Assembly (NCBI GenBank): GCA_016946835.1
Contig: JACVTC010000184.1
Coordinates: 64,001-124,000 of the forward strand
Length of the DNA stretch: 60,000 nucleotides
Direction of reading: 5' to 3'
From: Neocallimastix lanati (nom. inval.)
Taxonomy: Eukaryota; Neocallimastigomycota; Neocallimastigomycetes; Neocallimastigales; Neocallimastigaceae
The first letter of the stretch is position 1. Each line of letters starts with the position of its first letter. A program made the translations under genes and the position numbers. The notes beneath the pieces are model-generated. The model was not told the origin of the DNA. It worked only from the letters and a program-made list of their open reading frames with translations, and did not search any database. Positions 37,966 to 49,062 of this stretch are shown here, one piece after another.

Positions 37966-38794
37966 CATCATTATTATTATATTTTTTATTTTTCTCTTTA
38001 TAATTTAGTTGTTTATGTTTTTTTTCTTTTTCATATTTATTTAATGTTTTTGCTATATTATTCATAATATCTCCTTCATATTTACAAATATTTGAATATT
38101 TTTTATCTGAACAAATTTCTTTCCAAATATTATTAACATGAGTACTATTTACACAATCTGGTCGGCCACCTGTCTTTTTAATAATAGCATTCCATAGAAT
38201 TTTCATTTGAGCAGGAGTTTTTGCCACATTTGATAATTCTTTACATAATCGTTCATAGGATGGTTTAATTTCAAATTCTTCAAGTTGATCCAAAACTTTT
38301 CCACATCGTAAATAACGATAAGCTTCTAATTTATTTTATTTTATTTTATTTTATTTTATTTTTAAATTCAGTAATTTTTTATTTAAATAACATATAAATA
38401 TATATGTTAATAATAGGATACCTAATGATTAAAAATTATTACTAATGAAAATAAATTATTAATGGTAATACTTACGAGCTCTTAATAAAATAATAAATAT
38501 AAATAATGATAATATAATATAAAAAAATATAAAAATTTTTAATTTTTTTATTATCAAAAAAAAAAAAAAAAATATAGCAAATAATTTATATTTATATATA
38601 TATTATAATAATGATAATTATAAGAAAAAAGATATTTACTGTGATATATTCCATTTCATTTTAATATATTCATTAAAAGTATATCCTTGATTTTTATATT
38701 CTTTTGAATTAAGTGATGTTTGTATTTCTTTTATTAAAGCAACAAATTTTCTTTGCTTTTCAAGATAAGCTGAAGTTAGTACTGATTTAGACAT
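36758..38794 (-). CDS. Paralog C: microexon gene, N/S-rich tail protein
   Basis: Exons 38640-38794, 38476-38480 (AGCTC) and 36758-38325; introns 159 and 150 bp with GTAAAT and GTAAGT donors. Joined frame is exactly 576 codons (575 aa). Start MSKSVLTSAYLEKQRKFV. The conserved region is nearly identical to paralog B, as is the distal tail (YNTSVMPHILTNSY, then NIPIGPNNSISNV and INIPVMECYVTN). Between them the Asn-rich linker differs strongly and includes poly-Asn from AAT runs (about 37733-37790). Only one ISNNSLNGSNSL unit is present against five in B. The C-terminus (QQQQ, KQKQQIKYY, then SHQTFY) keeps the aromatic end. Alternating near-identical and diverged blocks suggest gene conversion or selection on both ends. 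Function unknown. Confidence 0.82.
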
Positions 38795-39624
38795 TATAAT
38801 ATAATTTATAATGTAAGATTATTTATTGTTTATTTTTATTATTTTTTAATTGAATTTTAAAATTTCGATAATTATTATTCTTAATTACTATTAAAATTAA
38901 AATTGCATTTTATAATATTATATTTTATTTATTATATGAAATATTTTATAAATTATATATATATATATATATAATTATTTACTATAAAAATTATTTATAT
39001 GTTTTGAATTAATAATTTTATTATAGAATAATAGTTTGTAGAATAATAATAAAAAAAAAAAAAAAAAAAAAAATAGAAATATTTTGTATTTATATATTAT
39101 TATTCAGTGCGGCAGGTCTTATATATTTCATTATTATATAAAACAATTTATTTTAGTATTATACATAGCAAGATCTTTTATTTTTTTTTTAACATATTTA
39201 TTTACCATAATATCAAAACAATATCTTCAATAAAAGTTATTGTTAATATATTATGCTAAGTAAATATAGTAGAAATAAAGGTTATTGTTAATTCTATTTT
39301 TAAATATTTTAACTAATAAATAATGTATTGTTTCTATATATTACTATAAAAATTACATATACATATATTTAATAACAATTTATTTAAATTGATATTAAAA
39401 TTATTGTAATGTAACAATAATAAATAATTAAAATTTTTATTTTTAGAAACCAAAAATAAAATAATTAAATTGGAAAAAAAAAATATTTCTAATAATATTT
39501 TTGATATTTACTTTTTTGTGTAATATTACAAAGAAATAAGAAGAAAGAAAGAAAGAAAAAAAAAAGTAATAATTATTTTATTATAAATTAAACTTTATTA
39601 CACAAAAAGATAGAAAAAAGAAAT
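38795..39624. promoter_or_regulatory. Upstream region of paralog C
   Basis: Poly(A) tract at about 39050-39073 (-256 to -279), then CAGTGCGGCAGGTCTTATAT (39104-39123) and TTTTAGTATTATACATAGCA at about 39152 (-358). The same order (A tract, short GC-richer word, TAGTATCATACAT) occurs before B, D and the broken copy. Promoter role is inference. Confidence 0.35.
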
Positions 39625-39715
39625 TATTTACTATAAATTAAGATTATGTAAAAGATAAAAATATGAAACAATTCTCAAAATTGGTAGGTTATTAATTTTA
39701 GAAAATAAATTTTAT
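39625..39715. promoter_or_regulatory. Third copy of the TTGGTAGGTT upstream block
   Basis: TTACTATAAATTAAGATTAT ... TCTCAAAATTGGTAGGTTAT then TAATTTTAGAAAA, about 0.9 kb upstream of paralog C. Confidence 0.4.
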
Positions 39716-41639
39716 TTATATGAATTATTAATTATTATACCATATTACTAAAATTTTTTATTATTTAAAATAATAATTTTATAGTAATACTTTTATTAAT
39801 ATTTTTTTATTAGTCATATTTAACTTTTTTATAATGAATTAAAAGAGTCTCTTTTATATTTATTTATTTTAATTATCTATTATTTATAATAACTTTTTTA
39901 AATTAATAAAAATATTTATAATAATTTTATTTAAGAAAAGAAAAAAAATACTGTTTAAATTAATAAAAATATTTATAATAATTTTATTTAAAAAAAGAAA
40001 AAAAAAATACTGTTCATAAGAAAAAATTGTATTGAAAAAGATCAGTAATAATAATATTATTATTATTACTTTTATAATTCATAAAATTTATTGAGAAAAA
40101 ATTTTCCTTTGTAAAATGATACATAAATATAGATGATTTTTAATAAATGTATTGTTAATCTATTTTTAAAAATATATTGTTTAATAATTAATTATTGTTC
40201 ATTATATATTATAATTAATTATTTGAAGAAATATTTTTTTTATTTTATTACAGGAATGAACTTTTTCTTCTATTAAATATAAATATTATTATTAATATTT
40301 AAAATGTTTATATTTTTATTATTTATATATATATATATTGTAATAATTTATAGAATTTAATAAATTTATAACAATATAGACTTATTGGTTGTATTACATT
40401 GTACAAAATTATTTTACTTCAAAAAATATTGGTAAAAGTTAGTTAAAGGTAGATAATTTTAGAAAATTTTATATTTAAATGATTTTATATTATTATATAT
40501 TATTATTTTTGTATAAAAAAATAAATAATTATATAATAAAATAATAAAATATTTTATATTTAATAATTATATAAAAAATTGAAAATTTTATATTAAATCC
40601 ATGAATTCTTTTTGTCTTTTTCAAGATTCACTCATACACAATTGTTTTTTTTTTTTTTTTTTTTATATTAATAATTTATTTAATATTTAATTAATAATAA
40701 TAATTTTATTGTATATATTGAATAACAAAATTCTAAATTTATAAAGATTTTAGACATTTCTCATTACGTTTTCTCTATGTCATAATGTTACTATCATATG
40801 TATTTTAATATAAGAAAACAATTGATATTATATTTTGTATTGTTAGTTTATTTTCATAATTTCATTGAAATTTTTTATTATCATAATTTGGATATAAAAA
40901 AATTTTTTTATATACATTTAGGTTTTTACAGTATGCCTTATATATATCATATATATATTGTATTATTTATTTGTGATAGATATATTTTTACAGTATGCCT
41001 TATATATATCATATATATATTGTATTATTTATTTGTGATAGATATAATTTTAACTTCGAATATGTATTACAATTCATATTAATTAATAATATTATTTAAT
41101 TTATTTCTAAAAGATAGTACAAATTTTTTTTATTTAATGATTAAATTAATTGTTTATAGAAAATATTAATTAATTTTATATGGATAAGTTTTGTAAAATT
41201 TTATTTATAATTATATATCATATTTTATATTATTATGTTTTTTTTTATTATTATTATTATTATTTATAATATTAAATAATAAAAAAAAAAATAAAAAAAA
41301 AAAAAATAAAATATTAAAATAATATATATTTAATATGTTTTTTATTTTTTTTTTTGAAATTTTATAATTTAAATGATTTATTGCTTAAATTTATTTTATA
41401 ACTCTATTTTACATATATATCTAATAATAATAATAAAATAAAAAAAATAAAAAATAAAAATAAATTTCATTGACATAATAAGTATTACTTATTTATTACA
41501 AATATAAAAATTAATTCTAAATTACATAAATATAATTTGAAAAATTAATTAAAGATGAATAAAATAAAATTTATATTTAAAGTGAAATATTCTATTTAAT
41601 TATTATATTTGATTGAGGTTTATTCGATGCATTATTATA
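39716..41639. other. AT-rich intergenic DNA with a 2 x 62 bp repeat
   Basis: No convincing gene. Two copies of a 62-bp unit starting ACAGTATGCCTTATATATAT lie at 40928-41051. An open plus-strand frame (40798-41082) runs through both copies and is Tyr/Ile/Phe-rich, probably chance. A duplicated ATTAATAAAAATATTTATAATA unit lies at about 39904-40012. Confidence 0.5.
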
Positions 41640-42195
41640 TTTGATTGAGGTTTATTCGATGCATTATAATAATTATTAAGGCATAACTTAGATAATGGGT
41701 ATTAGGAAATAAATAATTAGGAACTACTAAATAGTTATAGTTAGATTATTAAATATTGTTGAATTAAATGAAAAATATTCAGATACAGATAGTGAAATAT
41801 TAGAAATAGAATCAAATGAAGTAGATGTATTAAAATGAGTGTTGTTGATAATGAAGGTATTTGAAGAACAGATTTTGATTCAAATGAAATATTATTATTT
41901 GATATTGATTATATATTAGAAATAGTATAATAATGAATCAATATTAATGAACTATATATCATTTCTTTTGTTACTTTCTTTAGTATCTTTGTTAATATCA
42001 GTTTTATTGCTATTGTCAGTAATATTTTCTTTACGATAAGAATTAATGCCAAAATTATTTTTGCTATTTGTATTATTTTTTTTTTTACAATAATAGTTAC
42101 TATTATTATTTAAATTAATATTTTTATTTGCATGAATAATATTAGTAATAATAATATTATTAATATTATTATTAGCAGTAGTAAAGCAAATTTTT
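41640..42195 (-). pseudogene. Broken paralog: tail only
   Basis: Minus-strand remnant of the family tail. An Asn-rich open stretch (about 41957-42190: NNNINNIIITNIIHANKNIN, then ENITDNSNKTDINKDTKESN) is followed by SNNNISFESKSVLQIPSLST, matching NISVISKSVLQTPSVSNN of paralogs B and C. Stops and frameshifts follow. Directly upstream (42200 on) sits the AGTATCATATATAATAAAAG block that normally lies about 360-400 bp before exon 1. A deletion therefore removed exon 1, the microexon and the conserved domain. Confidence 0.8.
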
Positions 42196-42572
42196 TTATT
42201 AGTATCATATATAATAAAAGCTTAAATATTTAACATATTTATTAAAATTCATTTACAAGACAATATCTTATAAAATTCCTAATATAACTTTATTATGCTA
42301 TTATATTAGAATTTTTTATATTTGTACATATAAATTTAATATTAATATTACTATGATTTTGTATAAAATAATTGAAAATATTTTTTTACATTAAAAATTG
42401 TAAATATGATAGATTTTATATATATATTTAATATTAATATTTAGAATAAATATGCATTATAGTTATTTATGTAAGTTATTTTGAGTAAAATTTATAAAAT
42501 ATAGTAGTGATGTATTTTTTGGAATATTTATATTAAAATGATTAATTCTTACTGTCAAATAATGATTTAATA
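42196..42572. other. Short intergenic stretch before paralog D
   Basis: Left part is the duplicated upstream block of the broken copy. The right part is the 3' flank of paralog D. No gene. Confidence 0.5.
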
Positions 42573-43537
42573 TTAGTTTTTTCCTGGTGTATTAATTTTA
42601 CTTGAAGTAGTGGTAGTAGAATTAGGTAGTATTGATTCATTGACTATATATTTTTTTATTATAGGAATATTATTTAGAGATGTTTTATTTTCTATAGTAT
42701 TATATGCTGAATTATGTTGAATTACGGATATAGTAGGATTTGTGTTGGACATTACTGGGATATTAGAAAGAGAATTATTGGAGATTACAGGTATATTTGA
42801 AATGTGATTATTTGATGTAATATAAGAATTATTGAGGATATGAGGCATAACTGATGTGTTGTACATGGGTATTGATGAGAATTGAGGATTAGGAAGTGAA
42901 TTGGGAACTGCCGGAATAGTTGGAATTGAATTACTAGACATTGAATAAGAACTAAATGAAGAAGGTTTAGGTATAGGTGATGAAATACTAGAAATGGAAT
43001 TAAATACAACTGGTGTATTAGAAATAGTGTTATTGGATATTATAGTTGACATTGGTGAAATAGAACCATTTAGATTATTCGATAATGAAGAAGTACTATT
43101 ACAAGTTGATTTATTAGATATTAATGAAATATTTTGAATAGAACTATTTGACAATGATGAAGAAGATGATGATATATTTTGAAGCGGAATAGGCGATACT
43201 GATGAGGAAGAATAAATGAATTTATTTGATGAAGATGATTCTTTAAGAATAGTCTTGGAATCTACTGAAATATTATGGAGTAAATGATTTGGTAATGATG
43301 AATTGGAAGAAGTATTATAATTTTTTGGATATTGTAATGGTTTAATATTAATAGATGATATATTATTCTCATTGTTATTCTCTAAATTGTTTTTATTAAT
43401 ACTATTATTATTTATATTACTATTAATACTATTAACATTATTAATTTTGTTTTCCTTGTTACTAGAATTAGTATTATTTATGTTAATATTATTATTCTTA
43501 TTATTCTTATTATTATTATTACTACTTTTAAAGATTA

Positions 43538-43634
<97 letters not shown>

Positions 43635-44460
43635 GATTATTTTATCAGAATTTAATTGTTTATGTTTTTTTTCTTTTTCAAATTTATTTAAAGATTTTTC
43701 TATCCTATTCATAATATCTCCTTCATATTTACAAACATCCGAATATTTTTCATTTGAACAAATTTCTTTCCAAATATTGTTAACATGAGTACTATTAATA
43801 CAATCTGGTCGACCACCTGTTTTTTTAAGAATAGCACTCCATAAAATTTTCATTTGAATAGGAGTTTTTGCCACATTTGATAATGCCTTACATAAACGTT
43901 CATAAGATGGCTTAATTTCAAATTCTTCAAGTTGATCTAAAACCTTTCCACATCGTAGATAGCGATAGGCCTCTAATCATTTTTGTTTTATTTCATATTA
44001 AATAATTATTTTTTTTTAAAAAATAATACATATATATATGTATGAATATACATATCAATATTGGAGTAATTGTAATAAAAATTATTATTATATAAATAAT
44101 TATTATTGATACATACGAGCTCTATATTCAGTTATATTGGATAATATCAAATATATATGAAAAAAAAATAAAATTTTAAAATAATTATTATAAATATAAT
44201 TATAATATATAATTTTTACATTTAGTTCTAAGAGATAGAATAGTTATATTAATTTAAAAAAAATTAACAAAAATAAAAACTTTTTTTTGAAATTTAAATA
44301 TTTACTGAGATATGTTCCATTTCATTTTTATATATTCATTAAAGGTATAACCATGCTTTTTATATTCTTTTGAATTAAGTGAAACTTGTATATCCTTTAT
44401 TAAAGCAATAAATTTTCTTTGCTTTTCAAAATAAGCCGAGATTAAAATAGCTTTACACAT
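42573..44460 (-). CDS. Paralog D: microexon gene, poly-Asn tail protein
   Basis: Exons 44306-44460, 44117-44121 (AGCTC) and 42573-43972; introns 184 and 144 bp, donors GTAAAT and GTATGT. The frame is exactly 520 codons (519 aa). Start MCKAILISAYFEKQRKFI; EYKKHGYTFNEYIKMKWNIS is followed across the microexon by QAQAYRYLRCGKVLDQLEEF, then YERLCKALSNVAKTPIQMK, GGRPDCINSTHVNNIWKEIC and KKHKQLN. A run of roughly 30 Asn follows, encoded by a pure AAT tract (43543-43633), then a Ser/Asn-rich tail with YNTSVMPHILNNSYITSN and NIPVISNNSLSNIPVMSN. It lacks the aromatic end of A-C and stops at INTPGKN. More diverged from B and C than they are from each other. Function unknown. Confidence 0.82.
43543..43633 (-). 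repeat. AAT microsatellite coding poly-Asn
   Basis: About 30 uninterrupted TTA/AAT triplets inside paralog D, in the Asn frame. Length is expected to vary between strains. Confidence 0.95.
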
Positions 44461-44725
44461 TAATTATTTAATATTACTTATTTCTTATTATATATATATA
44501 TAAATATAGTCGATAAATTATTATTACTCTTTATCTATATTAAAATTTTATAATATTATTGTATTATTGAATTATTACTTTATATAATTAGTTAAAAAAT
44601 ATATCATTATTATATTTTTTATATATTTTTATTTTATATAATATTACTACATGTATACTGTTACTGCTATTAAATTGTTTCCATAAGTTTTAATAATTGC
44701 TTTATATAGGTATAATAATAAATGG

Positions 44726-44759
<34 letters not shown>

Positions 44760-45112
44760 TATAAAAAAAATGGGAAAATCTTTTAAATTTATATTTTATT
44801 AAATGCGGTAACTGTCATTATTTTGTATATATTTGTATTACAGAATATTAATTTATTATAGTATCATACATATAAAAAAAAAATTAAATAAAAATTCTTA
44901 AAATTTTGATTAATATACTGAACAATGCATTTAATAATTTTAATATTTTTACTATTATGAATTAAAATTTTAGTTTTATTGTTTTATTAATATTTATATT
45001 ATCTATTAATATTTATATTTTCTTAATTAATTTATATATATAGATTTATCAGCAAATATATTAATGTATAAATTCATCATAAATTCATTATTATTTTATA
45101 ATGAATAGATTA

Positions 45113-45149
<37 letters not shown>

Positions 45150-46812
45150 TTTTGTTTTGTTTTGTTTTGTTTTGTTTTTATTTTTAGAAATTAAAAAAAA
45201 AAAGATTAAAAATAATCTTTATTAAAACAAAAAGTAAAAAAAATAAAATAAAATAAAATAAAATAAAATAAAATAAAATAAAATAAATAAATAAACAAAA
45301 TTTTTTATAAATAATACTTTTTTCTGAATAAAAAAAAAATAAAAAATATATATTTATTAGAAGATTAAGGGTATTATTTTTATCAAAAAAATATTACATG
45401 TAGGAATTATTCCTAATTAATATTAGTTTATTTTTGGAATGAAATCCAATAACTATATTTTAGAGTTTGTATAACATTATCATATATATATTTATTGTAA
45501 AACATTCCATATGCTTATTTTTTTTGTAAAACATTAGCATATTTATTGAAATTAATTTGACATATATATATTAAAAATTAATTTCTTTTTTGGTAAGATT
45601 TAAATTATATTAATAATTCAATTTTTGGTTGGTCATTTCATTTATGGAAAAATTATCTTTTTACATGGAAACAATTTTTCTAGTATTATTCTTATTTTTA
45701 TTATTATAAATAGTAAAAAAAAAAATTATTTAAATTGTAATATGGTTTATATACAATAGATTATTTTATTATTTTTCTACTAATATATATTAATTTATCA
45801 ATATTATCATATTTTTAATTATTTATTAATATAAAAAAATATTAATATTTTGAGTTTCAATATATGATATATGATATCTTTCTATAAATATAATAACAAT
45901 AAAATCTGTTTTAACAATAAAATATGAGTTATAACAATAAAATCTGTATTATAAATTTTGGGGTATTAATCATAGATAGTATTAAATTTTAAAAAGATAA
46001 CTTATTATTATAATTATTAATACCGGAAATAAATTTCTTTAGAAATGTCTATTTGTTTAACGTGGCATTAATTATATTAATATAACCATAAAAATTTTTC
46101 TATGTTAGAAATAAATAATATTAATTTATTAATTAATTGTTTTTATAATTAAATATTAATTTATTAATTAAATTATAAAGAAAATTAAATTGTTTTTATA
46201 ATTAAATATTAATTTATTAATTAAATTATAAAGAAAATTAAATATATTAAATATTAATTTATTAATTAAATTATAAAGAAAATTAAAGTTACTCCTAAAA
46301 TAAATATACTTTGAAATAGTCTGAATTTTTCATATTATATATATATATATTTAACTTAACATTTTTAATAATAATAAATATATTTATAAATTTTTTTTAT
46401 ATGAAATATTAATTTTTATTATTCGAAGTTATATTAATATATCCAATATATTTATTTTAATATCATATAGATATATAGATATTAATTTAATATTAAATAT
46501 AAAAAATTATAATTAAATATTTAATATAAAAAATTAAAAAAATATATTTGTTTATTCACTTAAATTAAAATATTTATACTTAATATTTAATTAAAGTAAT
46601 TAAAAAAAATGTACATGTACATTCATTTTAATTTAACAATATATATTATACAGAATAAAAGAACTTGAAAATTTTGAATTTAAACTATTTAACTAATATT
46701 AATTTAAAGTTTTTTGTCAAAAATAAAAAAAAAAAAAAAAAAAAAAAAAAATAATTTAGTAAATGAAATAATTATAATCTATTAAAAATAATAAAAACAA
46801 GGGAAAAATCAA
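44461..46812. other. Intergenic DNA upstream of paralog D
   Basis: The poly(A) tract at 44729-44757 (-270 to -297), AATGCGGTAACTGTCATTAT at about 44803 and ATAGTATCATACATATAAAA at about 44860 (-400) repeat the arrangement seen before B and C. Further right are poly(T) with five TTTTG units (45121-45178), an AAAAT tract (45239-45286), about three copies of a unit with TAATTAAATATTAATTTATT and AAATTATAAAGAAAATTAAA (46130-46290), and a poly(A) run (46728-46751). No gene seen. Confidence 0.5.
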
Positions 46813-47625
46813 TTAATAACCGAATTTTTCACTTATGTTAATAGCATTTAGAATATTTTGATATCCCTAACATAAAAATAATAACAACAATAATAATAAT
46901 TAATATATATATATAATAGTAATATTAATAGTTATATTAATCGATTAAATCCAACAATTATAAATTAATTTTTCTCTTATTATTATTACACATTATTACA
47001 TATTCTAACATTTATAATTATTAATTTAAAATATAAAAAAATTAATTTTATTTTTATTAGTATTTTTTATATTTCTTCAAATAACATTTCATAAGTAGCT
47101 TGTTCTTTATTTTTAAAATCAAAAAAGAAGTAATATAAAAACTATTTAAATCTTTAATATAAGTTCTTGTAATGATAATTATATAAAACATTATGTTTTA
47201 AAATTTCGTTCTTATCGTTTAAAATAATGAAAAATTTATATTTATTTTAAGTTTTACATTCAGTATGTTTATAAACTTTAGAATTATCTATTTTTTTAGA
47301 TGAAAAATTAAATTTATAATTTTTGTTTAATAATTTGTTCTTTTCCTCGATTAGCTTCACTTATATCAATATTTATATTTTCTTCTATTTATAATAAAAT
47401 ATTTTATTATTATTTATTTATTTATTTATTTTTTTATAATTGTATTAAATATATATTTTTTTATGATAAAATATTAAATTTTTATTTAATAAAATTTAAT
47501 CCACATTTACATAACCTCTTATGTTTATGAACACCATAATTTAAATAAAGACATAGATATTCATCAGTAAACCAAATTATTCTTTCAGAAAAACTAGGTT
47601 TAGAAGGGAATGTTAGAATATGTGA
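46813..47625 (-). pseudogene. Decayed multi-part gene, family uncertain
   Basis: Reading the minus strand from 47.62 kb, several protein-like pieces follow. They are ILTFPSKPSFSERIIWFTDE with YLCLYLNYGVHKHKRLCKCG; EENINIDISEANRGKEQIIK; after a frameshift KFNFSSKKIDNSKVYKHTEC; KYKFFIILNDKNEILKHNVL then YNYHYKN; FFDFKNKEQATYEMLFEEI; and, after a good TTAG acceptor, a last 18-codon exon GYQNILNAINISEKFGY (46813-46866). Stops and frameshifts interrupt the middle. Aromatic, Cys and His spacing in YKHTEC..NEILKHN..YNYHY faintly resembles FLYWCH-type zinc fingers of MULE-like transposases; this is weak. Confidence 0.5.
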
Positions 47626-47805
47626 AATATATTATTTTAAAAGAAATAATATATTTTTTCAATTAAATATATTATTAAATAACTATTTCAAAAGAAATAA
47701 TAATATATTCTATTAAAAAAAATTATAAAAAATTATTTTTATAATTGAAAATTAATAAATTATATATATAAAAAAAAGGATATTTATTATTTATTTAATT
47801 ATTAA

Positions 47806-48015
47806 AAAAACAAGCCACATACAAAAATACGCCACATTGCAAAATGCACTAGATTCATAAATATCAATTATTTAATTATTCAATTGATATTTATAATATA
47901 TATTTACAGAATGTGGTCCAAAACGCCAATTTTTTTTTTTTTGAAATTTTAATAAGCCATCTATTTATTTGTGGCTTTTAAAATTTATATTATTACGCCA
48001 TAAAATTTAATATAA
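47806..48015. repeat. Imperfect long inverted repeat, MITE-like
   Basis: Outer words CAAGCCACATAC and ATTTGTGGCTTTT are inverted, as are TACGCCACATT and AATGTGGTCC. Inside is an exact hairpin (ATAAATATCAATT 47857-47869 and AATTGATATTTAT 47882-47894). GCCA words recur on both sides. It abuts the SINE to the right. No target-site duplication confirmed. Confidence 0.5.
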
Positions 48016-48101
48016 TTTTAAGTAAAAAAGAAATAAATGTATAAATAAATAAGTAAATAAATAAATAAATAAAACCTCTTCCATATTTACATTATTTAAA
48101 T

Positions 48102-48653
48102 ATTTCTAAATTATTGCCGTTCCAGGTTTTATCCTGGCTGTTAAGGCGTAAGCTTTGAGAGCATAAGGTTCCTGGTTCGACCCCTCCCTATGCCTATAGC
48201 GTTTTTTCCACTGGTTTTTCGTTATTAGGTGGTTAGGGTTTTCAGGTAAGTATTATACCCATTTGATACCCCCTATATCTCTAATTCAACTTTCATCGAT
48301 TTACACTTCTTGCAGGCCTGAGAGGGTTGAGTGTGTATGGCAAAGTTTCTTAAGAGGAGATACCCAACATATGGTGACATATGAAAATTTACTTATCCTT
48401 ACTTATAGGTATGTTATGGAGCGGTTGTCACGTGATCCCGGAGATTGTGGCTGCAAGACCCAATTGTAAGATTATCGTACAATGACAAGCAGTAATTATA
48501 CTTGGGTAAGGAGCGCCAATGCAGAGTAACTGTAAGGCAGTCCAGCAGGGACGGGACCACCTACTAAAGTAGGAAGTTAGATAAGGGCTCTAGTTATAAA
48601 CCATTGTGTGTCTACAAGATGTACAGCTGGGGAGAAATCCTGCTACGGTCGTT

Positions 48654-48684
<31 letters not shown>

Positions 48685-48692
48685 AAATTATT
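48102..48692 (+). mobile_element. SINE with tRNA-like head, poly(A) tail and TSDs
   Basis: A GC-rich block (48116-48678) lies between two exact copies of ATTTCTAAATTATT (48102-48115 and 48679-48692), a 14-bp target-site duplication. Its head has a Pol III B-box-like GGTTCGACCCC (48173-48183). About 25-50 bp earlier comes CTGGCTGTTAAGGCG, resembling the D-arm of Ser/Leu tRNAs (GTTAAGGCG). A body of about 450 bp follows, unlike anything else in the window, then poly(A) of about 25. These are hallmarks of a retroposed SINE mobilised by a LINE. A 68-codon open frame inside (48263-48469) is probably fortuitous. The perfect TSD indicates a fairly recent insertion. Confidence 0.88.
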
Positions 48693-49062
48693 ATTTTAAT
48701 ACTTTTAAATAATTATTTAAATATATCTAAATAATTATTTTAATAATATTTATCATAAAAAAAATTATAATATATTTTTATAAATAATATTATTTATACA
48801 AAAAAAAAAAAAAAAAAAAAAAACATCAAATTAATGAATATTTTTAAATAATTAATTATTATTTTATTATTATTAAATATGTATATAGGCATAATTAATA
48901 ATTATTTAAAACCCATTATTAAGACAATATTAAAATGTAAAAATTTTAGAATACAATGTATTGAGTATTATAATATTGATTATTAAATAAATATTCTTAT
49001 TATCAAATAAAATATATAATATTAAATTAAAAGACTTTTTTTGTATTAATTCAATTTTTTTA
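48693..49062. other. AT-rich intergenic DNA
   Basis: Simple A/T sequence with a poly(A) run at 48801-48823. No gene. Confidence 0.5.

Noticed and set aside
43372-43788. Plus-strand poly-Leu frame
   Set aside because: Antisense of the poly-Asn tract and conserved region of paralog D.
48116-48195. Functional tRNA gene
   Set aside because: The B box and part of the D-arm fit, but a proper acceptor stem and anticodon stem do not form, and the block continues into a poly(A)-tailed body with TSDs; SINE head instead.
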